The position numbers and the translations under genes were made by a program. Below, piece after piece: positions 45,975 through 58,178 of a stretch of 64,000 bases of DNA. The DNA comes from Coix lacryma-jobi var. lacryma-jobi. Lineage: Eukaryota > Streptophyta > Magnoliopsida > Poales > Poaceae. The notes under the pieces are model-generated. The model ran no database searches and had not been told where the DNA came from. It saw only the letters and a program-made list of their open reading frames with translations. Each line of letters starts with the position of its first letter. Position 1 is the stretch's first letter. The stretch is taken from NCBI GenBank assembly GCA_009763385.1, contig CM019825.1:112711131-112775130 (forward strand), written 5' to 3'.

Positions 45975-48900
45975 TCAACCGATTAAAGGTTGATTGGTCC
46001 AAAGCTTGGTGAAAATATCAGCCAACTGATGATGAGTATTGACATGGCGAAGGTCGATATCACCCTTCTCATAGTGGTCTCGCAGAAAATGAAAGCGCAC
46101 ATCAATGTGTTTGGTCTTCGAGTCAAGCACGGGGTTCTTAGCAACGCTAATCGCACTCGTGCTGTCACAAAGCAAAGGAACACGAGAAAAGCTCAGACCA
46201 AAATCACGCAAAGTGGCCATCATCCAGAGTAACTGGGAACAGCAGCTAGCCGCAGCAACATACTCAGCCTCCGTGGTAGACTGGGCAACACTAGACTGCT
46301 TGCAAGAAAACCACGAAACAAGAGAAGAACCAATAAACTGGCAAGTCCCAGAAGTGGACTTGCGCTCGACACGGCAACCAGCAAAATCGTCATCGGAATA
46401 ACCGCAAAGGGAAAGGGTGGAGGAAGCAGAATACCAAATCCCAAATTCTGGAGTGAAGGATAAGTACCTCATAATGCGCTTGACCGCCTGACGGTGAGAG
46501 TTGTGCGGCGAAGACTGAAATCGCGCGCAGAGACACACCGTGAATTGAATGTCCGGGCGTGTCGCCGTCAGGTACAGCAGCGACCTGATCATACTCCGGT
46601 ACTCCTTCTGGTCCACTGCCTCTCCCTCCTTGTCCGCATCCAGGGCCGCCGTGGTCGACATGGGTGTTGGAAGAGGCTTGGCCTCACCCATATCGAACTT
46701 CTTCAGAATGTCACGAGTATACTTACCCTGGTGCACGAATGTTCCGTCCCGGGATTGCTTGATTTGCAACCCGAGGAAAAACATCAACTCACCCATCATG
46801 CTCATCTCAAATTCCCTGCTCATAGTGTCTGCAAACTTGGCAACCAAAGCGTGAGAAGAACCACCAAAAATGATATTATCCACGTAAATTTGGACCAAGA
46901 GAGTATCAGTGCCTTGCTTGAGGAGAAAGAGCGTTTTATCTACACATCCCATTTTAAAACCCTTAGCAAGCAAAAAGGATTTCAACCTATCATACCAGGC
47001 TCTAGGGGCTTGTTTCAAACCATACAAAGCTTTGTGGAGTTTAAAGACATGGTTTGGAAACTTGGGATTTTCGAAACCGGGGGGTTGTCTAGCATACACT
47101 TCCTCTTTTATGTAGCCGTTTAAGAAGGCACTCTTAACATCCATTTGAAAAAGTTTGAAACCTTTGGATGCAGCAAAAGCCAAGAGTATCCTAATAGCCT
47201 CCAAACGAGCTACAGAAGTGAAAGTCTCCTCATAGTCTATCCCCTCCTTCTGACTATAACCCTGGGTTACGAGTCTGGCCTTGTTTCTCACAACATGGCC
47301 ATCTTCTCCCGGTTTGTTTTTGAAAACCCATTTTGTCCCAATAGGATGACACTTAGAAGGTGGAGACACTAGAACCCAAACACGATTTCTCTCAAAGTTC
47401 TCAAGCTCCTCATGCTTGGCATTGACCCAATTCGGATCCGTCAAAGCGTGTCCAACATCCCGGGGCTCAAAATCAGCAACAAAAGCAGAATGAGCAAAGT
47501 GAGAGATTTGAGACCTGGACCGAGTGACCCGTTCGTCAATGTTGCCAATCATCTGCTGAGGGGGGTGTTGGCGCTGGATATGTCGTGGCGCCTCCCGTGC
47601 AGAAGTGATCTCCCCCTCAACAGCCGGTGGTGCCTCCCCGGGTACAAAAGGTACCGCTCGGGGTGGCGGATCCCACGGCCCCCAGGAAGAAGAAGTGTCG
47701 GGGCCGTGAGTCGTCGTAGAAGCCGCTCCTTGCGGCACAGCAGGTGGAGGGGGTGTTGGATCATCCATACCTTCAGCACGCTCGTCCTCGTCATCAAAAA
47801 GAGGCTCACCAACCTCATGATCACCTGCACGCTCAAAACGAGAAGAAGGACAAACCATGGTCTTGTCGAAGGTGACATCTGATGTCTCCATGACTCGGTT
47901 AGTGTCAAGGTTAATAAGTACACGATAAGCACGGGTATGAGTGCCATAACCCAAAAACACACTGTCGGAAGAACGAGACTCAAATTTGTCCAGGTTGCCC
48001 TTTTTGAGTATAAAACAATGGCAACCAAAAACTCTAAAGTAACTCACCTTGGGGAGTTTTCCAAAACGCAACTCATAAGAGGTCTTTTTCATGAAAGCTC
48101 GAAGAAAAATGCGATTGGAATTATAGCATGCAGTGCTCATAGCTTCAGCCCAATATCGCCTAGGAGTCCTATGCTCATCGAGCATCGTCCTGGCCATCTC
48201 TACAAGGGTCTGATTCTTCCTCTCTACAACACCATTTGGGGGCAGCGTGTAGGGGGAGAAAACTGATGCCCCAAGCCCAAAGAGTTAAAAACTTCTCCAA
48301 ATCTGAATTCTTGAATTCGGAACCATTATCACTCCTAATAGCTCGCATCGAGTTCAAAGGGAACTCGTTCTGAAGACGCAAAATCAGATTGCGAGCAAAG
48401 GAGAAAGTCTCGGTCTTCTCAGCTAAAAAGAAGACCCACGAATATCTTGAAAAATTGTCGACAACAACAAGCACATACCACTTCCCCCCAACCGAGCTCA
48501 CCCGAGCCGGACCAACAAGGTCCATATGCAAAAGCTCTCCAGGGCGCTTAGTCATGACCTGAGTCACTGGATGGTGGGGAGCAGCAACCATCTTCCCATG
48601 TCTACAAGAATGGCAAACAAGATCCTTCTCCATCGATAGCTTGGGCAATCCTCAGATTAGGCCAAGTGAGCTAAGTCTTGAAAGCAAGTCGAAGCTTAAA
48701 TGACCGAGCCTCCTATGCCACTTCCAAAGATCAGAGGAGGAAGGACTAGCCAAAAGACAGCGGGAAATACCAAACGACTCCGAGAAATCCGCACGAAAGA
48801 CTTTTCCAAAGGGCGAAATCACACAAACGAGATTGCCCTGAGGGTCCAAAATACGACTGAGATTCGGCTTAAAACGAATCTCATAGTCATCATCGAAAAG

Positions 48901-49142
48901 TTGCAAAACAGAAAGAAGATTAAAATGCAAGTTAGAAACAAGAGCAACATCGCGCAACACAAAGTGCTCATTAACTCGCACCGACCCACGAGACAAAACC
49001 TTACCTTTGCTATTATCGCCGAAGGTGATAAACTCCTTTCTGGCGACTGGACTAAGACTGGAGAACCACATGGCGTTTCAGGTCATGTGTCTCGAACACC
49101 CGGAATCCACCAACCAAATGTTCTCCAATCGTTTTACCTACA
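45975..49142 (-). pseudogene. Copia pol: protease, integrase, reverse transcriptase, RNase H (broken)
   Basis: Read on the minus strand from 49142. The protease active site VDSGC is at about 49120, with a TGA a few codons on (near 49084). The GAG-pre-integrase zinc region (WHRRLGHLS) is near 48720. The integrase core follows, with Asp in MDLVGP (about 48530) and Asp in SDNGSEF (about 48320); the catalytic Glu (VVERKNQ, about 48220) is in another frame after a frameshift near 48260. Reverse transcriptase is in the 740-codon frame 48197-45975. Its active site reads YVDN instead of YVDD (about 46880), so the polymerase is probably dead. The RNase H residues in YSDDDFAG, TTEAEY and CDSTSA are present. 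The C-terminus is cut by a frameshift near 46000. Confidence 0.9.
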
Positions 49143-51821
49143 TCAATAAAAAGACATAGGGTGAGCATACGGGCCAACACTGGGGTTAGTGAAGTATGAA
49201 GAATACCAGTGTTGGGCCGACTGCTCAAAAGAACGGTCAGTGTAAAAACCATTCCTAGCACACCTACGGAGGAAGCGATCACCACGTTTAGACAGACGTG
49301 GTCCGCTAAGGGAAGAGCGTCCATTGCGATACTCAAAACGCGGTGGGGGAAAACGCTCAACAAAGCCTCCGCCATGGGGTCCATAGCCTACAACAGCAGG
49401 CTCCCGCCGGGCACGCTCTCTACGAGGCCTAGGCCTAGGAACTTGAGGCACTGCACCTCTAGGCCTAGCATCTCTCCTCGGAGCTCTCCTCTGCCTAGGC
49501 CTGGGAACTTGAGGTTCTGGACCTCTGGGCCTAGCAACTCTCCTCGGAGCTCTCCTCTGAACATTCAGCGCATGTACATCATGGAAAGGATGGTACATGT
49601 CCGGATTGTTCATCTCCCAAGCACGGCGTGCCTCTCTCTTGCGCTGAAAGCAGAACTCGCTCAAGTGTCCATCTCTCCCACAATGCTCACAATGGTACCT
49701 CACCGCTCTCAAAGGGGGTTGTTGGTACACACGGTTGTGGGTGTGGATCACCTTGCCCTTCTATGGCAAACACTCCTCCTGGATAGGTGGCATCGTATCA
49801 AGCTTGTTCTTTAAGTGATTGGGTTTGAGATGCCACACTTGGTTCTTGGGTGGAGCTCTCGGAGGTTCTTCAAACACTCCGTCCTTGGTGTTAGGCTTGA
49901 GCGGCTCTTTGGGTGGAAGCTTGGTAAGTTTGGGAGTAGTGGTGGAGTTGGGCTTCTCACATGGGTTCAGACCACTCGACTCTCCAATCTTCCCAAAAGC
50001 AGAAAGATCAACACCCGGAGCAAAACCTACACCAGGACCTCCAGCAGCTCGCTTGAATTGGGAAATCATCATCTCGAGCTGTGGCTCACCACAAGACACC
50101 CATGACAAGATGGTCTGAAGGTATGTGTTTTCTTCCTCGGTTTGCATCTTGTCATGCTTCACGTTTGCAATCTCCATCTCCAAACCCTCACACAAAGCGC
50201 ACCTAGTCACACAAGTGCTACCCGAGCTGGCCTCCTCAAGAGACACAATCTTGGCATTCTTCTCTGCCAACTCGGATTGCAAGACAGGACAAGTCTTGCA
50301 CGCACCCAACAGCGAGGGTCTAGCCTTCCGCTCATCCACCTCTCCTACCAACGCAGCATACTTGCTTCTCAAAGTGAGAAGGTCAGTCATGTGCGTGGTG
50401 CACATCTCACACTCCTCCTCATCGGTAACAACCACGGTGGACTTGACAGAATCAAGTTCCTTCACCGTATCCTCCCACTTCTGCCTAAACTCCTTGCGTT
50501 CTCTAGCAGCATGCCTAAGCAACTTATCTTGACTAAGGAGCGCGGCAGTAAGTTTCTCGACCTCAGCGGAAAGCTCATTGTGGGTCAGAGATACCTGGGA
50601 GGTGTCATCATCGTCGTCGTTGTGAGGAGTCTCCAGCTCGCCATCGAGGGCCATGGTGCAGAAGCCGTCGTCGTTGGCAAAGAAGCAGTGGATGTTGAGC
50701 TTGTCCTCGATCCTCTTCTTCTTCTCGGACTTGTCATCGCTTGAAGAAGCGGAGTCGTTGTCCGAGTCGTCGACATCGCTGAGCGTGGCGAAGAACACAC
50801 GCTCCTCAGCCTGGGCCTTCTCCTAGTACTTGGTCTTGATGTACTCCTTGTCGAAGTCGCCCTTCCGCTTGTGCCTTGAGGGGATGTACTTCTCCTTGCT
50901 CTTGCCGGAGTTGTACTTGTGCCCATGATCGCCCTTCCCAGATGAGTGCTTCTTCTTGGGACAGTTGGCGATGAAGTGGTTGGGGTCGTCGCACTCATAG
51001 CATCCTGAGCGTCCTCCTCCGCGGCGACAGTTCATGCGGTTGTTGTGGAACCGCGAGAACTGGTTGGTGAGCATAGCCAACTCGTCATCCCCCAAAGACT
51101 CCAGCTGCTCCTCTGTAACAGAAAAGAGAGAAGAGAGAGCAAAACCTCCAGAGGGGTTAGCAGAAGAGCCAGAAAGCAAAGCCATCGACGAGCCAGAAGG
51201 ATTTTCATAAGAAGCCCTCGCCATGACATCGATCTCACTGGATTTGAGCTTACTGAAAAGCGCGTCGCACGTGAGGGTCTCATAGTTAGGTGATTCGATG
51301 ATCGCTTGAACCTTGGAATCCCACACCGATCGATCAAGAGTATGCAAAAGCTTCAAAGCTCTCTCATGATCGTCGAAAGGCAACAGCTCCTTGTTAGCCC
51401 TCATCCTGTTGACAATCACCTGAAAGCGAGCGAATAAGCTTTCTATGCTCTCGCCAGGCATATGTCGAAAGTTCTCATACTCTCGCTCGAACGACTCGTA
51501 GAGACGGGTTTTGACTTGAGAGGTTCCCTCATGGAAGCGCATGAGGGTAGCCCATATCTCCCGAGCCGTAGCGAGGTGAGAAACGCGATCAAACTCACTC
51601 ATGCTCAAGCATGAAAAAAGAGCATTACGGGCTCGGCTATTGGCATCGTGCTCATCAATCTGAAGCTGAGTGACACGAGCAGCCAAGACCACGTAATCGG
51701 TAGAGTTGCAAATATCCCAAATGGAAGCACCCAAACTCTGCAGATAGGCCGACATGCGTATCTTCCAATACGTATAGATCGTCCCATCGAAAAATGGCGG
51801 TTTTCCCACGCCGCGATCCAT
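49143..51821 (-). pseudogene. Copia gag, Sirevirus type (broken)
   Basis: ATG 51821 is followed by a UBN2-type gag core (residues about 1-230: FFDGTIYTYWKIRM, FRHMPGESIESLFARF). A CCHC knuckle, CYECDDPNHFIANC, is at about residue 275 (51010-50970). Then come a Ser/Asp-rich acidic stretch, a long Glu/Lys-rich part likely to form coiled coils (50600-50100) and a second CCHC knuckle, CEHCGRDGHLSEFC, near 49690-49650. An Arg/Pro-rich tail of about 100 residues contains repeated PRPRGPEPQVPRPR-like units. Damage: TAG at 50823 and TAG near 49760, both in frame. The long extended gag is usual for Sireviruses. Confidence 0.87.
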
Positions 51822-51870
51822 GTCGCCTTCTGTGGATCTGGAACTGGCTAAGGTGGAAGATCCTTAACCC

Positions 51871-51882
51871 GCTCCGATACCA
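51871..51882 (-). other. Primer binding site of element H (initiator Met-tRNA type)
   Basis: The minus strand reads TGGTATCGGAGC two bases inside the 5' LTR, as in element D. Confidence 0.87.
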
Positions 51883-51884
51883 AT

Positions 51885-53802
51885 TGAATGACCAAAAGTG
51901 CTACCAGAAAGTGACCAGAGGGGGGGTGAATAGGAGCTTCAAATTTTCCTGCCGGAAACTTTCAGCCACTGTCGCAAGAATCAATCCCAAGAGCAAAGCT
52001 AGAGCTTGCAAGTGTCCACGACCCTAGATGTAGGGTGGATGCTTCCAAGAAGCACAGCGGGACACTACACAACCCTAGAGACCCAAAGCAAAAGACGAAA
52101 ACCAAATCTGTCAACGGACGAACAAACTGCCGACGAAACTACGCGAACTCAGCAGCATCGGACGCTGGACCAACCAACGGACGCGTCCGATGCAAACAGG
52201 GCAAATCTGGAACCTTCCTGCATAGACATCGAACGCTGCTATAGTAAAACAGTAGCGTCCGATGCTCGACCAACGGCGCGTCTGTTGGCAACGGACGCTC
52301 CAATGGTCAACGTCTGATGCTCCTTTAAAATTGCTGTCAGGTGACACGTGGCAACAGACGCTCCGATGTGATGAACTCCAGCGTCCGATGCTCACAGTCC
52401 CAGCGTCCGATGGTCCCGAAACTGTGCAGATCTTCCGCGAAAGTCACCCGATCTCCTCCGAATCAAAAGCACTAAGGCTTAGACTTGGTATGAGGAGTTC
52501 CAAGGAGGTTAGTGAGCTATCCCAAAAGAATCATGGCTCGAACCTAACTCCAAATTGGTGAATTGGAAGAATCCGGGACTAAGGGAGCAAAACCGATTCA
52601 AACGTAAAACCGCTCGATCTCCTAGACCATGAGGTTAGAGGTGAATTCCTTCAGTGGAAAGAAGTGCCTCACGATCTAGAACAACTTGGTTTAAACGGAT
52701 TTGCAAAAGATGAACCGAGCAAAGAGATCAATCGACGGGAAAAACATGGAGAAAAGTAATCCGCGAAGAACACAAACAAAACATGAATCACAAACACGAA
52801 ATTGCAACCGTGTGGCTGCCACACGCTACAATGGTGAGGTTACAGCCTCACTTCCTCAAAAATCTCACAAGCACAGAGGTATTGATCTCTTCTCCGTGGA
52901 TCTCAGGTTCGCTACAGTAGGGATGTTGGAGAGTAGGAAGCCCTAGAAGCAAAAGAGCAAATGACTGAGATGGATGGGGTGGTGGGTGTCTCCCCCTACT
53001 TATCCTAATCCTAAATATTCCTAATTCCCACTCTACCCCTAACTACTTACAGAGCGAACTAGCTAAACCCTAAGGTTATTCTGGACCAACTCGGAGGTAG
53101 GTGGATCCGACGGCCACGCCCGCACAAGTCGTAGCGTTGCCTCGACGCAACCTCCCGATTGCCGCCTCGTGCCGCCACCGCTCTGCACCCCCGGTTTTGT
53201 GGCCCAAACCGGGAAACCAGCCTTTCCAGCCAACCCCCGGTTTTGAGGCCCAAACCGGGAAACCAGCCCACCAACATCTGAGTTTTGTGGCCCAAACACA
53301 GCAAACCAGCAGCGCCCAGGTTTTGAGGCCCAAACCTGGAAACCGTCCTCAGCCCGAGTTTTGTGGCCAAACTCGGAAACCCTCAACACCCGGGTTTTGA
53401 GGCCCAAACCTGGAAACCGTCCACCCGATGGTTTTTCTCTAGCTCTACCACCAAACCGGAGCTGTAGAGGGGATGCACCTCCCGTGCACCCCGTCCACCG
53501 ACACGTGTCCCCGAGTCCTCGGCTCAGGCAACACATTACCGCAAGTCTTCGCTCGTCGCTGTCCCATGCTCTCAGCCACCACAGCTGATCCTCGGGCCAC
53601 CGGTCCCTCAGTCCAAGCCACACGTCCGCCCTTCGCCACTCTCGGTCCATCGGCACGGCACGTCTCTACTTGACCTTCACCTTGCCTCTGATCACTGTCT
53701 CTGTGCTTGACACCTGCACAACACAAGCCAAAGAACATGCGCATCATCCTAGTTGACAATCACTCATCACTCAAAGACTCGGCATACACCCATGTATCTG
53801 CA
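51885..53802 (-). repeat. 5' LTR of element H, 1918 bp
   Basis: On the plus strand it runs from TGAATGACC to GTATCTGCA, directly followed by the TGCGG duplication. It has the same motif arrays as the 3' LTR but fewer palindrome units (about 53190-53425). Confidence 0.92.
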
Positions 53803-53870
53803 TGCGGTTATTGCTACCCTATATATACAAAGCCCCCCCGGCCAAAGTGGGCAAGTTGTCCTCTTCTCCC
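53803..53870 (+). promoter_or_regulatory. Promoter of the second CACTA gene
   Basis: Directly after the end of the internal repeat array is the TATA box CTATATATAC (53820-53829). The layout GCGGTTATT then TATA matches the transposase promoter near 38055-38076. GC-rich leader sequence follows. Confidence 0.6.
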
Positions 53871-55938
53871 ACGCCGACCCCAAAGGGCTGCCCAAATCTC
53901 CTGTGCGCGCCGCCGTCCTCCACCCCCATGCCCTAGCCGCCGCCTTCCTCCACATCGCCGCCGGCTTCCTCCACATCGTCGGAGCCACGCCGCTGATGCC
54001 CTAGTGACGCCTTTGCTACTGGTGCCCTAGCGCCGCCGGACCGGAGCCACGACCTTGACCACACCCCCGAAGTCAGAGCCGGAGCGAGGCAACGCCGCCA
54101 AAGCCCGAACCGGGAACCCTAGCTTCGACCTCGACCCTCGCCGGGAACCCTAGCTCCGACCTCCGCCACCACCGGGTACTCGTTCTCTTCCTTGCTCGCT
54201 CCAACCTCTCGCCTCGACCCCCGCCAAGACCCCCTTTCTCGTTCCATAAGCTCCGATTGAGTTGGCGTCCACCGATGGAGAGTTCATCACGCATATGGTT
54301 TAGTCCATATGATGCAATTTGATATGATGCAATTCTCATATGTTCAACTGAATGGACTAAACAGTTTTAAGTTGAATTTGGGGTTTCAGTTATGTTCTGT
54401 CAAAACTGAATGAGGAACCGTTCAGTTTCATCAGTTAGGAATAGGGTTGGAACAGGGTTCAATTCACACAAAAGTTTTGGTTAGATGAAAACCTTTGATG
54501 TCACCATGATTGTGTTGTCTAACAAGCTAAATGTTTAATTAACAATTTATATATAATGAATGAGTTAATTACTATGGAAAAGAATCAGGATATTCAGAGT
54601 TGCATTTGTATTCTTGTTAGATATCTACTGAATGATCATGTTAAAGGATAAGCTCTTGACCATTGTTAATCATGTTGTTGACTAAAAACTTGCCCTTGCA
54701 ATGTCCCTGTGATTTTCTGGATCAGTTCTGGTGGGAATGAGATATCACTATGTTAATGAGGTTTTCAGTTGAAATGTTGTATAACAAGGTTGTAGCACTT
54801 TTGTATACCTAGCTGCTCCTAAAATTTCATAATTTTTGGATGTATGAGTTGGGAGATATGCTCTGTTTTATCGGGACAAAAAAAACTGTCCAGAATCTGG
54901 ACAGTTTTGGAAAACCGAACTATTAGGTGCATTTAGCTTATGAATCATCTCTGGGGTATAATAAGAAAGTTATAGAGGATTTGATCCATTGGACTCTGGA
55001 ATCAGCTCTTCGGTATTACAGCAATGTTGTAGAGCATTTGTTAAGCTACTTACTACTCCTCTACTTCAGAGTTTATTTGCATTAAATTCAGAGTTAATCA
55101 AACTGGACTACTCCTCTACTTCCTACTTACTACTGCTACTTACTACTTCTCTACTACTTCTCTATTGCTAGTACTCCTGTCTACTTATCTTCTGTCTACT
55201 TACTACTTACTACTTCTTACTACTTGTCTTCAGATGGAACCTATCTTATGTCTCGTGATGCTTTAATTCAGAGTTTATTTGCTGCCAATGATGCACTTTG
55301 ATGCCTTTTTACCCTACTATGCAAATGCCACTACCTATGATGCCATCTGATGCTTTTTTATTTGCGACCTATGATGCCATGTGATGTTTTTTTACACTAT
55401 GCAAATGCCCTACTCTCTACTACTACTTTGTACTAGTGCTTCATTACTACTCTATATATACTGCTGTACTACTCCTCTCCCTACTACTCCTCTCCCTACT
55501 ACTCTATACTACTGTACTACTCCTCTCCCTACTCTCTATACAACTCTCCCTACTAGTCCTTTGTTACTACTATCCCTACTCCTCTCTTTATACTCCTCTC
55601 CCTACTACCACTCTCTGTTACTACTCTCCCTACTCCCTACTATGGCATTTGCATTGATGATTTTTTTCGAACTTGTAAGCTGAGGTAGTGGCAAATGCGA
55701 TGATGTGACCCCTTTCGATCTATGCTGAGGCAGCGGCGATGATGATCAATTGCCCCCCTACTTTCTATGCTGAGTCAGCTGCTAGACTAGGATGGCTTGT
55801 ATTTTACAAGTAACCAGTTTAGCAGTGACGTGTTGACCTAGGGGCAAATCTGAGCCAAAAACTTATACGTGTCATTTTTTATTCAAAAGCTTTGAACTGA
55901 TCATATTATATACGCGTCTGTGTATATGTAGAACTGAA
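53871..55938 (+). other. Leader and probable first intron of second CACTA gene, with CTACT-rich repeat
   Basis: 53871-54260 is GC-rich and leader-like. 54261-55930 is AT-rich and intron-like, ending in an acceptor-like TATATGTAG (55930) just before ATG 55939. A degenerate CTACTACTCCTCTCC-type low-complexity repeat covers about 55035-55640. No domain is recognised in the small ORFs here. Confidence 0.45.
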
Positions 55939-58107
55939 ATGGCGGAAGACAAAACAAACAAATGGAGGGACCCTACCCCTAGCTCCTCGTCAACCAGCTT
56001 GATGAGTGATGTGTCCGTGACTCCACCGCCGAAGAAGCAGCGTACAGAGGAGGGCAACGATCCCACGTACGAACCAGGGGCGGACGAAGCAGAGAGTCTC
56101 GAGGTTTACGCAACACGCTGGCTTTCTAACATGTACAAAGACGCGTGTGAATCACTAAAGGCTCGTGACTCTTGTCAACAGCTGCCGATTGTGCCTCGTC
56201 AGCTCGAGTTTAGAGACGAAGACGCGGTCAGGGAGGAAGAAGCCCCCGCTCCCTCTACGGCAACCTCTTCGTCCAAATCTAAGGGCCAGAAGAGGGTGAT
56301 GGGACAACACGGGAGGCACAAGTTGGACAAAGAAAACGAGGTGCATGTCATCGATGCGGTGGGGCCAGAGGGAAACCCAATAGCTCCAGATTCAGTCATT
56401 GGCAAGTTCAGCAATCATGTGGCGTGTATAGCCAAGGAGAAGGTGGAGATCACTTGGCCCAACTGGCACGATCTACCGAAAGACATAAAAAACAATGTAT
56501 GGGGTGAGGTGACAAGGAGATTCAGATATCCGCCCTCAGCTGACATTGAGAAGTGCCAAGAGTGGGCTTTGCACGTGGCGTCGACTGCGCTTCGCAACTT
56601 TAGGTCCATGCTGATCAGAAATTACCTGAAGAAGGGGAAGTCACCACTGCTGAAGTACAATATGGTCAAGGCACACGTGTGGGACGCTTTCTGCGAAATG
56701 AGAAAGACGCAAGAAGCAGAGGAAAAGAGCGCTAAGTTTAGTGAGCTCGCAAAGAGGAACAAGAATCCTCACCACTTGGGCATGACTGGCTTTGCCGGTC
56801 AGAGGACCAAGTGGCAGCAAGAAGAACAAGCAAGACAGGCTGTCGGGGTTCCAGATCCGTATGAGGGCATCGACCCAAGGGCAAAAGACTACATGAGGGC
56901 CCGCATTCCAAAGAGGCTGAAGCCCGAGGCGACCAAGTTTAACGAGCCCCACCTCGAGGACGTCGAGAAGACATTGATGGAGAAAGCAAAGCTTAAGGAC
57001 AGCATCGTGGTCCGCCGGGGCCACGACTTGCTCATCGAGGTCCTAGGAACCCCCGAGCACCGCGGCCGCGTTCGTGGTGTCGGGTCGAAGATGAGCTGTT
57101 AGACAGTTGAGTCGTGGCAATCCGACGCGCCCACATACAAGTCCAGGCAGAGGTATAAAGATGAGCTATATAACAAGGGCTTCAATGAAGGCGTGGCTGA
57201 AATGATCAAAAGCTCAATAAAGGAAGGCTTCACGAGCAACGACCCGGAGATGGTCGCGATGAGGTCGAAGATGTTTGATCACCATGGCCTGCCCAATCCT
57301 CAAGCAAAGGAAAAGAAAGCCTTACTGCCGATGAACGAGGATCGCCCAAGGGTCTCGAACGAGGACTTCAAGGAAAACCAGCACGTCCAACTCCTCATCC
57401 CGTTCAGAAGGTCCAAGAAGATGGTGGTGGCCGAGGGATGCATTCTTGCACCCCATGATATTCATGACTTCAACAAAGACAACACCCCTGAAGACTATGT
57501 GGTCGTGAGCCCGTTATGGCACGTTCTCGACCAGGAACATTTTGAATTGGACCATCCCAACCTACAACCGGCCAGGCACCTAGGACAGACACTTGGTTTG
57601 GAAGTCCTATGGAACCGTGAGGACATCGAGATCATTGCTCGGACACCAACTCCAACGCCAACACCAGCATCACAACCATCAGCCGCCGGATCTTGTCCTC
57701 CGTAAGATCCAGATCACGACAGCGATGATGACAAAGAAAATGGCGGGGACAAGGGCAAGGGAAAGGACAAAGGAGAAGGTGGTAGCGAAGGCAGGGACAA
57801 GGAAAAGGTAGAAGGTGATGGCGGGGAAAAGGAAAAGGGCACTGACATGGGAACTGTGTCTCCCCCGCCTCCAAATAGTCCGCCGATCGGCCCGGTCCAT
57901 GAGGCAAGAAGCTCAGAGGCCGGTAAGGGCGACAACACGACAACGACAAGCCAACCAAGCACGAACGAGCAATAGGGAGGCATGACGGGGGAGGCAACAG
58001 GGACGAAGACACCTCCCCCTTCAACCACAAGCCAATGTCCTCCCCCGCCCACCAAGAATCCAAGAACGTCCACCGACAAGCTCCCGTACACACTCACGTT
58101 CGAAAGG
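55939..58107 (+). pseudogene. CACTA second gene, plant transposase 24-type (TnpA-like) part
   Basis: ATG 55939 begins a charged N-terminus with a probable nuclear-targeting PPPKKQR. The conserved domain is at residues about 130-320 (ITWPNWHDLPKDIKNNVW, then YPPSADIEKC, then WQQEEQARQ), resembling the plant En/Spm transposase 24 family. The region from about 57700 is low-complexity, Asp/Lys/Gly-rich then Pro/Thr-rich. In-frame stops: TAG 57100, TAA 57703, TAG near 57976. The frame otherwise continues to a donor-like GAAAG/GTATGG at 58107, and joins in phase to the Ulp1 exons after the acceptor at 58178. TnpA-type proteins bind the subterminal repeats; that this one does is inferred. Confidence 0.8.
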
Positions 58108-58178
58108 TATGGTAAAATTGAGCATAATACCACGTCCATAGTATATATGCTACTAACATCCCTATCCATCGTTTGCCA

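Larger units (their letters stand above)
42418..53802 (-). mobile_element. Element H: full-length Sirevirus-type Copia retrotransposon
   Basis: An 11.4-kb minus-strand element with LTRs of 2007 bp (42418-44424) and 1918 bp (51885-53802), flanked by perfect TGCGG duplications (42413-42417, 53803-53807). Order from right to left: 5' LTR, Met-tRNA primer site (51871-51882), gag with two zinc knuckles, protease, integrase, reverse transcriptase/RNase H, a 1.5-kb 3' untranslated region with several purine tracts, 3' LTR. Size, long gag, LTR motifs and repeated purine tracts fit the Sirevirus lineage. Confidence 0.93.

Noticed and set aside
54989..55683. Leu/Tyr/Thr-rich ORFs (for example 55381-55683) as membrane peptides
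   Set aside because: They are translations of the CTACT-rich low-complexity tract.
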